A stretch of 64,000 nt of DNA from the NCBI GenBank assembly GCA_020226215.1, contig CM035235.1:54961511-55025510 (forward strand), in the 5' to 3' direction. The notes beneath the pieces were generated by a model. It was not told the origin of the DNA, did not search any database, and saw nothing but the letters and a program-made list of their open reading frames with translations. Within the stretch, counting starts at the first letter, position 1, and each line of letters starts with the position of its first letter. The position numbers were made by a program, and so were the translations under genes. The stretch is from Sindora glabra. Lineage: Eukaryota; Streptophyta; Magnoliopsida; Fabales; Fabaceae. Shown here in pieces: positions 45,989-59,064 of this stretch.

Positions 45989-48546
45989 AAGACATGTAAA
46001 ATCTTTAAGCATTGAAAGGCCTTTATGTTAAAAGATATGTGAGATAGAGTATAGATCAAATACAAGCAAAGCTCTTTCTCAAATCTTGCTGCCATTTTAC
46101 ATAAACTTTCCATCAATAAAACAATATTAATTTTCTTGTAGTTCTAAAAATATCCTTCTCTTTTCAAAAGGTACAAAATGGATTGAAAATATAAAGAACA
46201 TAAATGACTAAGACATATGCTTACTAAAGTGTATAACTATATCTAAAATTGTAGCAAACTTGAGCCTTTCTTAGTCTAATAAATGACATTTGGATTTCTC
46301 CCTCTTTTAAAACACTTTATCGAAACTAAATCTTTCATTCTTTAAACTATATCTTTCAAAAAATGTTCATTTGAAAACAACATATCTAAAAGATAAAAGA
46401 TTGTACAATTTGAAATTAATGAGCTTTCATTTTCAAACATAATTTGAAAAAGAATAAAGAGAAATCATTTGAAATATTTTTATGTATGCATATCTCTTTT
46501 AACAAGTTTCCTATATAAAAGAACATGATTAGTATAATTTCTAAGCAACTAAAAGCCATAGCTTATGAATACATCAAGAGAGAATATGCAATAAGGATAA
46601 CAAAGAGATCAAAACTATCCAAATTTCCTTATTTGTAATGGCAAGAAGCACATAACAATAATATTTAAGCATTTCACAATCCATCATGTTTTTCATGATT
46701 TTGTCTAAACCAACCAAAAGCAAGTAAATCAAGGTATCATGGAATCCAAAACATTAAAAATTCTCAAAAAGAGAATAAGGATAGGGATATTGATTAATTG
46801 TAATAATATAGGGTGCTTCTTGATTGTAATAATTTTCCTTCTTATCACTTATGAGATGAACATCATTAATATTGATATATGATGAGTTTTTTTTCATGTG
46901 CTTGCCTTTGGAGAGGGATTGGAATTCTATTATAACATGAAAAGGGATTGGAATCCTTTTATAACACATCTTCAAATCAAGACATGAAATTCTAGCACTT
47001 TCAACACTTCACACTCTTGAAGATTATCTTTAAATTTCTTTTATATCACTAAAATCCTTTCAAACTTGTAAGCATAACAACTCAAGATAAGAGATTAGGA
47101 ATTAGGATACGTCAAATAAATTTTAAAAAATCTTCAATAAAGGGTTAGTTTTAAGCATTATTTAAGCTTTTCTTAAAATATATTTATGATTAACGAAAAA
47201 CATGTAGCAAGTATTTTATCTTCAATCATACAAATTGGAATTTGAGGAGATAAAAGAAACGCATATAAAATCATTATGAAATTAACAAGGGTTTTTGAAA
47301 ATCTTAAAAAAAGATTCATGATTCTAGAAAAATATAAGATCATTAAAACTCATATAAGAGTAAAAAGATGTATTCAATCATCAAGAATACAAATATCCAT
47401 CAATGATAAGAAATTATAAAGAAATAAGCTTTTATTCTAATATTTTTAAGTTTTAATTTTTGAAAATCATTCCAAATTCAAACATAAGCATATAAACTTT
47501 CAAAATACATTAGTGACATATTTACCTTAATGTAAGAAATAACCTTCATTTAGCATAAAGAGAACATATCATCAAAACATAACATTAAATGAAGCAATGA
47601 TATGGTTAATTCTCAACTATCCATACTTAAGATAGATAGAAAGCATATTAAACATAAAGAGAGGACAAAGTATACCAATCCTTTAAATTTTTATTCCTTT
47701 TTATAGAAGTTAACTTCATTTTTAGAGTTGATTTGAACTTCCTTAAGAATAAAATTCATCCCATATTTTATTATATACTTAAGGTAGTATCATTCACCTT
47801 TCCTACGTGACAAATCTAAGCAACTTCTTTAGTTCTCAATCAAGACTTAAGTCCATATGGTTAAACAAACATTAATCTAATATGTTCATATAAGATTCAT
47901 CAAGTCAAGGAAGTGAGTATAAAGATTGTATTCTTTATCAAAGCATTTGTCTGCCATCCTTATATAGGCAATAAACAGTAAAATTCAAGGAAAATTATAT
48001 TGAGCATTACGAACCCTTGTATTAAGCTTTGTTATAAAAAAACTAGGGGTATATAAAGGCAAAGTAAATGATGTATTCAAGATAATTACTTATATGCATG
48101 CATGTTTTTTATCAAGATAAACCACAACCTTCAAGCAATACTTATACTTTGAAATCAACAACCTCTTTTCCAATGAACATCAAATAGAGCAACATAAAAG
48201 GTTTAAGAAGTTGATACATTATTCTTTGCAATGTAAGGATAACTCTTTCTTACCCATTGCTTCTTTCTTAAATGTTTGAACTTTGAAATACTGCCAATGT
48301 GTATTTGAAAAGATTTAATTGTGTCAAGCATTCTTTTTCTAGCCAATTGTTTTGAAAATTTCTTAAGAATTCCTTCTTTTCTTAACTAAATTGTCTCCCT
48401 TTCTAAAAAATTTTCTACATAATTAAATCATTAGGGGGTATTTCAGTACCTATTTCATTTTAATCCTTGAATGTTAGTATTAAAGTATTTGGATACATTA
48501 GGAACCTAAATTTCTTTCTTTCTAACATAAGATTTCTTCTAATTGG
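45989..48546 (-). other. Interior of the minus-strand copia element, no readable domains
   Basis: AT-rich, stop-filled. The frame at 46754-46975 is chance-like. I could not identify protease, integrase, RT or RNase H motifs on the minus strand here. Confidence 0.4.
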
Positions 48547-49460
48547 ACACAAGTGAGAAATATGATCTTGATGACCACAATAGCTGTAAATGATAGACTT
48601 ATTACCAAAGTTATTTTTTTTAAAGACATATTTAGAAAACTTTGGCTTTTAATGCAAACTTCACTTGATTCAAGCATGCTAAAAGGTTTTCATGATTCTC
48701 CAATTGTAAGATTTGAATTTTCTTTCAATGACTTAGAAAATGTGTAAGTTAAATACTTAATTTCCTTTTTGGATAAATCATTCTTAATTTTAAAGTCACA
48801 AGAAATTAAATAATCGAGTTCTATAGGTATTCTATCATTATGCAATTTAATAAAAAGCATATGTCATCATAACAATGATTAGTATTAAGATTAGAATCAT
48901 GTACCTCTAAGTCTTTTTAAGCCATAGAGTATGATTATCCTATTTGAAGTATAATTGGCTCTTCTTTGAAAACATTAATATCTTCATTTTTGAATTCTTG
49001 ATTAAGAAATGTTAAACTCATTTCACATTCTTGCATATCCTCTTAAAGACTTTCCTTGACAATGCCTTCCTTTTTTTCCTCCTTTCTTTTTTTTTCTTTT
49101 GCTCGATACAAGCACTCTTATCTAGATAAATATTGTTTTCAATATAGAAAGCACTAAGAGTGTTCCATATTTCTTTGACACTAGAGCATTTACAAGCTTT
49201 GGAATAAGCATCATCATCTAAATTATTATGCAAGATTTTCAAAAATTTGATATTCAATGTAAACTTCCTTTTGTAATCATTATCTCTTTCATTTATTAAT
49301 TTAAAAGTAAAACCATCCTCAAAATGTCCTGAGAATATAAATCTAAGGCTTAATAAGAACAATTATAGTATAGACATTTAGAAATATCAACATATTCAAA
49401 TATTGGAGTATTTGAATAATCAAAATTTTCTTTCAAAAGGTTACTTTCAAAAGTTGTCAT
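48547..49460 (-). pseudogene. Copia gag pseudogene (minus strand)
   Basis: Starts MTTFESNLLKENFDYSN at 49460, shifts frame, then is open from 49362 to 49018 with KFTLNIKFLKILHNNLDDD and ACKCSSVKEIWNTLSAFY, the typical plant copia gag (UBN2-type) pattern 'K..NAK..N.L...L....Y..V..C.SAKEIWD.L'. In the same frame a CCHC zinc knuckle lies at 48588-48547, read as YSYCGHQDHISHLC, whose first Cys is replaced by Tyr. Stops separate the blocks. Gag would form the virus-like particle and bind element RNA; this copy cannot. Confidence 0.72.
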
Positions 49461-49517
49461 GAATCCTTTTAAGACAATTAAGTCCTTTAAACAAGAGTCT
49501 ATAGATATAATACCAAT

Positions 49518-51499
49518 TGTAAGCCAAAGTAACCTACATCCAAAACAAGGTGAATTAGGTATTTTGAAAACTTTTAAGATTTTTAAAATTCTTTTTAGAT
49601 AACTCTTGATTTTGGAAAGTCATTACAACAATTTTAATTCAAGCAAACTCATGAAAGCTTTACGAAGATGTATGCACTCCAAATATATCAATTCTATGAA
49701 TTAGTGCAAATTAACTTAAATATACATAGACAAAGTATCAAAAAGTAAATACATAGATAGATATCTTTTCAACCATTCAATTATTCAAACATTAAGATAA
49801 CCAAAATAGCACAATACATTTAATTAATATCATTAATAAAAATAGAGCATATAGTTAGATATAAAATAAGTAATGGTAAAGAGATCAAACATATGAATTT
49901 ATAATGATTTCCTTTGAATATCCTTTCCATGGTATAAATTTATTTTTTAAACTTTTCAAACTTGTATTTCAATCCACTATCCCTTCAAGTTTGAAGCACA
50001 CTTGAAAAAGCCTATGATGAATCCTTTTTCTCAATATAATTAACTTTTTTTTAGGTTTCTTTCTTAAAGTTTTTAATCACTAAGAGATACCTCACTCTAT
50101 TTTTCCTTGGGATTTCTCACTCAAAATAAAATGAGAATTGATACAAGATAAAGAGTAATTGAAATAAACTTTCCCATCAAGTGAATAAAATAAATGAAGT
50201 ACTTAAAGTAGAAGAATTTCAAAATGGAGAGCTCAAATCATGATTTTGATAAAAGAGTAAATGATGTTAAATAATGGATTTTTTACTTTTTGTATGTTGT
50301 ATTTCATGTTTCTTGGCTTATATAAGAAGTTCGAAGTGATTTATAGTTATTTGGAACACTTAGAATGAAAATTAGCCTTTTTTTTTTTACCTTTGTTATA
50401 TAAAATTTTTGCATTATAGGCCATCCTAACACTAACAATTATAATAGTTGATTCTTAAGCTAATAAAGTCTAACATCAACTTTAAAATGTCATAACCCTT
50501 TTATTTTAAGTTTATTTCAAGGAAACGACCCATCTTTGAAAAGCTATTTAAGTATATTTTCAAATAAAATTAGTTTTATACTTATATCTTATGTATTTTT
50601 TTAATATATGATTAAAATAATGAATAAATGTTAAAAAAGGCTAGAACACTAAAAACTAATTTTTTGACTTAACTTAAAAAATGTATAACTTTTTTATATC
50701 TTAATAATTTTAAGTAAATCACTTATCTATGAAATGCTCTTTAAATCTATTTTCACCTAAAAATAGTTTTACAATTAAATCACAAATATTTATGAGATAT
50801 GATGAAAAAAATGATCAAATATCAAAAATAAAATTAGTTTTTAAAATATCCCATAAGTTATCTTGTAAAAATATGACTGTAGACTATCTTTTTAAAATAT
50901 TTTAATTAAGCTAAAATTTCAAGAAAACATGTTTAAGCTTTATATCATGAAAAATTCTATTTGACAAGAAAGTCTAAGTCTAAAAAGAAAAACCATACTA
51001 ATGAAGTCCTTAAACTTTTCTTAATGCTTCCAAACTTCCAAAACTTCAATCTTTCAATTCTTAAATATTTGGATCATATATTTTTTCTTTAATTTCTTTC
51101 TTCTTGAGTTAAATATAATAAGATCTTCTATTAACTTGCTTCAATGCTAACTTTTCCTTTTTTAAGACTTTACTATATAATATATGTAAACTTTGCAAGC
51201 CATATAACTAGTCCAATTTAATATTTAGAGATATGATATGCATGATATATATATATATATCATAAGTTAGCATAAAAACATGCAAAATCATTATATCACA
51301 CATATATATTTATTAATCATGTGCCTAATAATAGTTGTATAACTCTTTTAACATATAATCAAGTATTGATATTTTAATAATTATAATATAATATGTTTAT
51401 TGAAGATTTTATATTGTTTTGGTATAAAGACATGTAATTCTATTGCAACTACTTATTTGTCATCATTAAAACTCATCATATAAAAATATAAGGTTAACA
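49518..51499 (-). repeat. 5' LTR (LTR C) of the minus-strand copia element
   Basis: 1982 bp, TGTAAGCCAAAGTAACC to AGGTTAACA. Collinear with LTR A (AACTCTTGATTTTGGAAAGTC, GAATTAGTGCAAATTAACTT, TTGGCTTATATAAGAAGTTCG). Confidence 0.68.
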
Positions 51500-53429
51500 C
51501 TTGCATGAATATGTCTAATAATTTAATCACTCTTATTATTAGCAAAAAAAGTGAAGTTATACATTGTTAATAGATTCAACATAATATCCAATTCCTCATT
51601 TATAAAAATGGTAACTATTGCATCTCCAAATTTTATAACTAGCATTATAATCCTTTATTTTTGTATTTATTATAATTATTGTTCTCTCTTCACTAGTAAT
51701 ACTAAAATAAATAGTGAAAGGAAAAAATATAACTTAAAAGTAAGCATGTCTTTAACATTGCTAAGATTAAATTTATTAATTTATTTCAATATTTTTTATT
51801 TTTTTTAATATTATAAGTGAAGAGAAAGACAAATACAAATGTAAAAATAAAAAACTAATAATGCTAGTTATTAAATTTGACGAATATTATAATCACTACC
51901 ACTAATATAGAATAGTTGATTGACATCAGATGTTTAGGAGATTACAAGTTAGAAAGTGATCGATATATAATCGACCATTATAATATACGTGATTTTAACT
52001 TTGGTTTGTAAATATTGTAAAATAGAACAATAATGTTAGCTTTTATTTGATAAAAATCAATATCATATATGTTTCTGTAATGTTAGGAAATAACATTAAA
52101 TATTATTTACTTTCTAAAAATTGACATATAATAACTAGAATATCACGTTGATTCATTTAAATAATCCATATTGTAAGTATATGTAAACCTCGAACCCTAA
52201 CTCCTAACTCCTAACTCCTCACTCTTTTGTCTTAAACTTTAAGCTCATCTTTATGTTCTTTACTCCTTCATCTTCTTTATTTTCTATATATTCTTCACTA
52301 AATATAAAAAGCTAACATCTTTTATTGCTTTAAAGAATCCAAATTTAAATAATTTTAAATAATAAATTAAGTAATAAAATATCAAAAAATAATAAAAGGT
52401 TGTATATAATATTACAATCAAAGATAAGTGTTTTGTTAAATATATCTTGATACCTATCGCTCAATATGCAAGGCTTACACTCATCTAAAAAACCTTTTGA
52501 ATATAATACATGTAAGCATTTTAAATACAATACTTGTAAATGTGATGAGCATTTATGAAAAATTAGTGTATTACACATTCTCATATAAAAACATAGCAAA
52601 TAATATGATAAAATGCTAAAAAAGAGGAATGAAATCAAATTTTTTATTTATGTAAACCTATAGAAGTTATATCAAAATGGTAATCAACAAAATAAGGTTG
52701 AATAGAAAATTAAAACTAAATTGTAAAGTCCTCATAATTATATTCTACACTTTTATAGTGAGCGTTAAACTTCACATCTCTAACTATAGGCTAATTGAGC
52801 TTCAATTTTGTAAAATAATTAATGAGTAAAGATACAAAATTAAAAGGAATAATTTTAAGTTTAGAAAGAGAGCATATCTTGTTAGATAGAGAATTATTTT
52901 AGGATTGAAAAAGCTTTATAATTAAATTTTCAAGTGGCATTATACTTCACTCTATTTATTTTCAACTCACATCATGCTTGAATCTTTTGATTTTCAATTC
53001 ACACCAATGGCCTAAGTTTCCACATTAGTTTTTGCAATGAACTAACATCTAAATTTAATATTAGAGATTAGTTTTATGAAAACATATTTATCTTTAATAA
53101 AACAACATTGTCCTATTAGATACTGTTTAATGTCAATTATTACATAAAAATTAACATTATAAAATATGGATGTCATTTAATAAAAATGAGTTTTTTTTCC
53201 TTTTGGATAACTTTTTCTATAACCATTTTAGAACAATTCCAAAATCTTTTCAAAATTATTCTAGAATGGCTAGATACAACATACATATTAATGTGTAAAA
53301 CATTATCTATATTATTTCCTCCTTTTTTATGCATCTTAGTATGTTACATATGCTTAATTTTATGGAATTGATCTTGTTATATGATTAGCTATGGATTTTT
53401 TGATATTTTTAAATTGTTTAGTTAATATT
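51500..53429. other. AT-rich stretch, no gene seen
   Basis: Short frames (51551-51808, 52345-52638, 53186-53371) are AT-driven and unsupported. 52193-52220 reads AACCCTAACTCCTAACTCCTAACTCC, a short 7-bp-period repeat reminiscent of telomere-type arrays. Confidence 0.45.
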
Positions 53430-54740
53430 TTATATTTTTTGTCATAACTTGAGTTTTGGATGTCAAAATTGAGTGATTTTTACATCATTAAAAAGTTAAG
53501 ACAAATCTATAAAACTTTTGTATTTTGTTTAAAAACTTGTTCAAATATTTGGAAAGCCAAATTTAATCATGAAAATGAAGTAGTAATGCTATCTAACTTG
53601 ACCTAGCTATAATTTTTAAGCTTTAAATAAAGCTCTAGAGGTCCAATTAGCTCAAATTAGTGCCCAAATTTTCCTAAAACCTAAGCCAACATGAACCAAG
53701 GTTTGCTTTAGTGAAATACATAGTTTTAGGAATCTTACAATAGTTAGAAGGCATAATTGCGACACTTTACTGTAGTAACTTTTATAATGTATTGATTCAT
53801 AAATTAAGGTATAGACTTATGAAACCAGCAAGGCCCCATTCTTTATAACTTTAGAAGATACATTTACTTAGCTTATTAAGTTTTATGGCTAAAGAATTTA
53901 AATTTAAGGGTTTTATGCCTCCACTACAAATAACATAATTCTATATAGTAACTCTTCTCTTCTCTAGTTTTCTCTATTTTTCACCATGAGTGGTTAATTT
54001 TTTTACATCAATTCAAAGGTTTGAGCGCTCTAACCTTAGTTTGATTTTGAGGCTTTATTTTAATTCATATTACTTTTGAATCATCTATCTTTTACTTCTT
54101 TGTTCTACTATTGTTTTATGATTGTTTTGTATGATTAGTTAAGCCTATTAGTTAATTACTTTTGATAATCTATGATTATATGATTAATTGCAATTAATTC
54201 TCATATGTAGGCTAATTTTTTCTAATTATATTCAATAGTAATTAGATGTTCAATCTTCACATATAAAGTTATAATTACCTAAGAGATTTAAAGGATAAAT
54301 CGATAATTTCTCACATATAGGATTATTAATTTAATCTTAATTATTTGTAAATTGATTGCTCTTACTAGTTAATCAGGGATTGATATCAATTTTGAGTTAA
54401 CTAGTGTTGGGAGCTTAATTTGTAATATAAATTGTAGTTACTATGAGGCATCCTAGTAATTTCGTAACTAAGTAGTTGGATTAGGAGTAATCTTACTAAT
54501 GTTAATAATAAATCTATATTTGGAATGAGAAATTTTTTTAATTGAGTTTTTATATTTTGCTTCACTTTACTTTCATACTACTTTCATTGTGCATTTTAAT
54601 TTGTTTTGCAAAACCTTTGATTTACATTTCGCTTTCACTAATTGGCTTCTAATCCTTTAGGATACAACTTGGACTTGCCATTAACTATAGTTTTGAGCAA
54701 ATTTGATCTTAATTTTGATTTGAAATGATGCATATCACAT
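53430..54740 (+). repeat. Possible gypsy LTR remnant
   Basis: Sequence style of plant gypsy LTRs: CATAACTTGAGTTTTGGATGTC..., AAGCTTTAAATAAAGCTCTAGAGGTCC, and near the end TCCTTTAGGATACAACTTGGACTTGCC. No TG/CA ends, primer site or second LTR could be assigned, so this is a family-resemblance call only. Confidence 0.3.
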
Positions 54741-55616
54741 GTATATAATAGACTAAAATTAATTAAATTATGCACATAATATTTATTATAATTTATAATT
54801 TATAATTCATATCACATGTATATATCAAACAAGAATTTTAAAAAATAACTTACTTATTTATATATATCACATATACATGAACAACAATATTATATATCTT
54901 AAGTTTAAATCTTATAAATAACACCAAAATCATTTTGTGAACTAATTTTTTTATTTAAGTTACTTTAAGTGAATTGGTAGTATTAAAATTCTTTTTTGCA
55001 TTATAATATTTTTCTTAAATTCAAAACTCTAAACCCTAAATAAATCATATGAGTAAGGAGATAATTTATTACAAAAACTAATTCTATAATTTTATTTATT
55101 TCTATGTTAATACATGAACATACATAAAGGAAAAATTGTTATTTACAATAACCAATAATTTTTTTATTTACAATAAACATATATAGCATCCCTGCATAAA
55201 TTAAAAGAAAAAGTTATCATCATATTCTCATAATTCATTCATATTACTTAATTACTTCATTTGGTATAAGTAACTAATTGTCCTTATTTTTCAATGCAAG
55301 GACATGCTAACCGCTTGCTCTATATGCTGCCTTAAATTTGGCAATAAATATCCAATCTGTGCCATGCCAGTTAGTACTATACATTGTTAGGTTATTATTC
55401 TAGAATATATATGATAGTGCAAAAATTATGAGTTATAGTTAGATTACAAAGTATCAAAACTCATGACTTTATAAACCATGTCTCTTACAATGGATAAAAA
55501 TATGTTCATAAAGGTGTTAAGTTTTAGTGATTTGTAATATTACTATATTACATAATTTCTACACAACCATATTCTACATTTATATATAAAAGAGATTTCA
55601 TAAGAATAGCACTATA
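54741..55616. other. AT-rich DNA with one exon-like patch
   Basis: Mostly AT-rich. On the minus strand 55385-55305 has balanced composition and reads TNWHGTDWIFIAKFKAAYRA before a stop. Family unknown; see the neighbouring patch at 55617-55709. Confidence 0.3.
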
Positions 55617-55709
55617 TTAGATAGTACTAATTGGCGAAGCACAATTAAGACCTGTTCTACCATGTTTGAAATAACACATAGCATAAGCAACATGTCTCCA
55701 ATCTTGCAT
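55617..55709 (-). other. Exon-like micro-ORF (30 codons), unknown
   Basis: Minus strand ATG at 55709 to TAA at 55617, beginning MQDWRHVAYAMCYFKHGR. Amino-acid composition is protein-like (Trp, His, Cys, Gly) in an otherwise AT-driven region, and the frame continues open upstream to about 55730 (DYHYFS). It could be a relic exon of a host gene or transposon. Not identified. Confidence 0.3.
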
Positions 55710-55711
55710 TG

Positions 55712-58150
55712 AAAAATAGTGATAGTCAGGGGCACATATTAAATGAAGAAATCAAAATTAGATACAAAATTGATAGAATGAAGCACTTCAGAAACCTGCT
55801 TTTTAATAGAAGGAAAGTTATCTTCATATATTATTAATTTATTTCAAACAAGCAATGAAAGCCCTATTTATAAGGTAAGAGTAAATCATTAGATATCAAT
55901 CATTAGTTTAAAACCAACATCATAAGGTTAGCCATTTCTATAGTTATGATGACTTGAGACGTTGATTAATGTTAATATGACATGTAAGTTATTAATGAAT
56001 TGATACAATGATTGAATATGACTTACATGACAATCACTAAAAACAAACTAATATTATTATTTTAAACTGATGAACTGTCACAAAAATTGAAACAAACTTA
56101 AATAACAATCATAAAGAAAACTAACTTTGTAAGTTCTTTCATTAATTTTATTAATGAAGTTATCTTTAGTTCTATTCATTTAGGTTTCTTCAAATTTATT
56201 TATTTACATTTCTTCATAAATTCATTCATTTAGATGTTTTCACTTCTTTAGTTTCATTTATTTAAATTTATTTAAAAATTCATTTATTTTGTTAGCTTCA
56301 ATTTTATTTATTTAAACTTCTTCATAAATGACATTCATTTAATTATTCTCAAATTATTAGAAACTGCCATTATATTAAACATTAACTAATCCTAAAAATT
56401 GACATTTTTATGTATGTCATTTCTTTAGCAGAAGTCTTTCAATTATTACAAATTTCTATTATGTAAAGAATCAAATATGAAAAAGAAAATTATTTTTAAA
56501 CCAATTTAACATAGAACGTTATATTTATTTTAATGTATCTTCTCTTTGTTAATTAGTTTAATCTAAACACTTATTATAGTATTTTAAGTAAAAATAACAT
56601 ATAGATAAGCAAAAAGAAGCAATTTTGCAAATTAAAAAAAATTCATTGTCATTACTTTATTCATAATAAAAGTACAAACAGATAAGTAAAAAAAATAATA
56701 TCTTTATAAATTTATACAAAATAACTATACTAAATTATCAATAAATAAAAACTATACGTTTACATATAAATGTATAAAAGTAACAAAAAGATCACTATAT
56801 ATCAAAATTTTTATCATTAAAGCAAACTCTGGCATTATTGCTTAAATTTCTCTAATTTGCATACTTTATTGGAAAATGAGAAAGTATACAATGAGAGAGA
56901 ACTGAAGGCTGAGGTTCTTCCATTATATATTTTCTCGATGAAAGAGGAGTGAAAGTTTATAAGCTCTTCTATTTTCCAACTCTTTCATTCCACTTTTACT
57001 TTATTGAAATGAAAGAGTATATAATAGGTGAGAAACAAAAGTTAAGATTCTTCTATTATGCAGTCTCTCTATGAAAATAGAGTGAGAGATTAATAATAGC
57101 ATTATGTATCAAACTCATTATACCTAAGAGCATATTGAAAAGATGGTAGAATAGTTAATATGAAAGGATAAAGTTAGACTAACATCTTACACTTTTGTGA
57201 TTTCTAATGAGATTTTAGAAATATTTTTATATGATAGTTGTTAACTAAAATTAACATTCTATGATTTTGTAATTTTCAATAAGACTTTTGAAATATATTT
57301 TAGATGACAATTGAATATAAAATCAACGTTATAAGTTTTTGAACAATGTTTATATGTCAATTATATTCTTATTTGTTGTCTTTAGTTTTTATATAATTTT
57401 AAAAATATTATCATGATAAAATAAATATTAATTTTGTTATAAATTGACAACTATCGATTGATGTAAATCATTAATTCTATGCTAGTAAATCTTTATAAAT
57501 AAATGACTAAATATTGTACTTACTCTTATTAATATAAAAAAATAAATATTGTGATATAGCTTACTATTATAACTTATGGCCTAATGATAATTAACCATCT
57601 TTTTTTTTAGTGCTATAATTAACCATTTTTTCATTATATTAGATTTCATGCATATTAATAAATGAGGAGTAATAAATTATTTAATATACATATAACTTTT
57701 TGATTGGAATATAAGCAATAAATATAAAAAAAACTTGAGAAATGATGATGATGATGGGTATCATTACCCTAGTAAAAGTGTCAACTAACTTATTAGGACT
57801 TTATCAAGTGTGTAGTTAGAATGTATGAAGTTAAATTATACCTATATTTTTTAATTAATTTTAATTTTGATCCTTGTCATATTTGATACTAGTTGATTGC
57901 ACTTTTTTATTTGGGCCCTGTAAACATATAAATTGGACTTGAGTTTATATTGATAATTTCCATTAAAAACTTAACTGAAGTTCCAAGTATTAATTAGGGT
58001 TCTTAATCATCAATTTAGCAGAATACGATTATACAAATATAGAGTCGGTTTGTATATTAAAGAAGTTTCAAGTATTAATTAGGATTGTTGGTCATCAATT
58101 TAACAAAAAATATGAATATAGACGTGATATATATGTTAAAAGGTTTTGTA
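55712..58150. other. AT-rich DNA with degenerate tandem repeats
   Basis: 56130-56345 has recurrent TTCATTTA/TTTCTTCA units. About 56870-56968 is repeated at about 57003-57100 (GAGAAAGTATACAATGAG... / GAAAGAGTATATAATAGG..., both followed by GAGGTTCTTCCATTAT / AAGATTCTTCTATTAT). 57173-57330 holds two degenerate copies of a roughly 75-bp unit (TTGTGATTTCTAATGAGA / TTGTAATTTTCAATAAGA). No gene seen. Confidence 0.45.
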
Positions 58151-58154
58151 GTAG

Positions 58155-58609
58155 ACATATAAAATGGGTAAGGTGAACTTATACGAGCCTAACTCGTATG
58201 GGCTTATGCGGCACGCGGGCTTACCTGCATTAAAAGTAGGCTTCACATTAGGGTGTGCGGTGCGAGCTTACACACGGGTAACTTGTACTTTTTTAATATT
58301 TTTAATAATTATTTTATTTTAAATTTATAAATTATATTTTTATATTTTAAATTTTATTAAATTATTTGAGTAAAAAATTGAATTAGAGTATAGAAATTGA
58401 ATTGAATTTGTTAGGAAGTAATTAAATTTAAAATTTTTAATATATATTATATCTAAATATAAGAAAAAATAATTAAAAATATTTTTTGCCCGTGTAGGCA
58501 AGCGTAGGTTTGCCCGCATTAAATACGAACTTTATGCTAAACTGTCCATATTAGTTCGTGACTACGGATTGCTCACATTATCCACGATCATGGGCTCCGT
58601 TTTATATGT
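58155..58609. mobile_element. MITE-like element with ACATATAAAAYGG inverted ends
   Basis: Inverted ends ACATATAAAATGGG and the reverse complement of CTCCGTTTTATATGT. The subterminal regions are inverted versions of each other (CGGGCTTACCTGCATTAAA / TTTGCCCGCATTAAA), with an AT-rich centre. Such a layout is typical of non-autonomous hAT elements. No clear 8-bp flanking duplication remains. Confidence 0.5.
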
Positions 58610-59064
58610 TTATCTGTTAGCATCATAATGATGCAATAAAATATGATATTGTTAGGAGGGTGTTATTCCTTATTGTGGTTCAAATTCAAGACCTTATATA
58701 TATATACATGTATTAAATAAACTATTGTTTTTATTATTTTAAAAATATATAAATTGAATGTAATATTTTAAAAGAAATTGAAAGGAAATCAATTTATACT
58801 TTAGAATGATTTTAAAATAATCTTATATACATCAAAAGTAAGATTTGAAACTAAATTTTAAATAAAATTAAAAGTTATCATTAAATACAGGATAGTAGGA
58901 TATATTTATAAAATTTAATTTAATAAATATAAAAAATTTAAAATTTAATTTCGGAATTCATGCTCGGTACCTCAAATTATTCGCAGACGCTAGATCCACG
59001 CATGGCTGTGCAAGAAGTCTTTTACAGGAGATTTTGTTGGGCCAATTATATGCGAACAACAAAG
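58610..59064. other. AT-rich spacer, no gene seen
   Basis: Nothing recognised apart from a TA-rich run near 58700. Confidence 0.4.

Larger units (their letters stand above)
40601..51499 (-). mobile_element. Degenerate Ty1-copia element (minus strand), gag only recognisable, with a nested solo LTR
   Basis: Right (5') LTR 49518-51499, primer-site-like ATTGGTAT at about 49517-49510, gag 49460-48547, further non-coding interior, purine-rich stretch abutting the left (3') LTR at 40601-43109. The two LTRs align from their TGTAGGTCAAGGCAACCTGCACC / TGTAAGCCAAAGTAACCTACATCC starts to GGTTAATA / GGTTAACA ends. Flanks TTTGT and CTTGC could be a decayed duplication. Interior (about 4 kb without the solo LTR) is too short for full pol. 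LTRs are clearly diverged, so this is old. Confidence 0.7.

Noticed and set aside
58953..58971. GGAATTCATGCTCGGTACC resembles a cloning polylinker
   Set aside because: Two mismatches and no adjoining vector sequence; flanks are ordinary AT-rich plant DNA, so coincidence is likelier than contamination.
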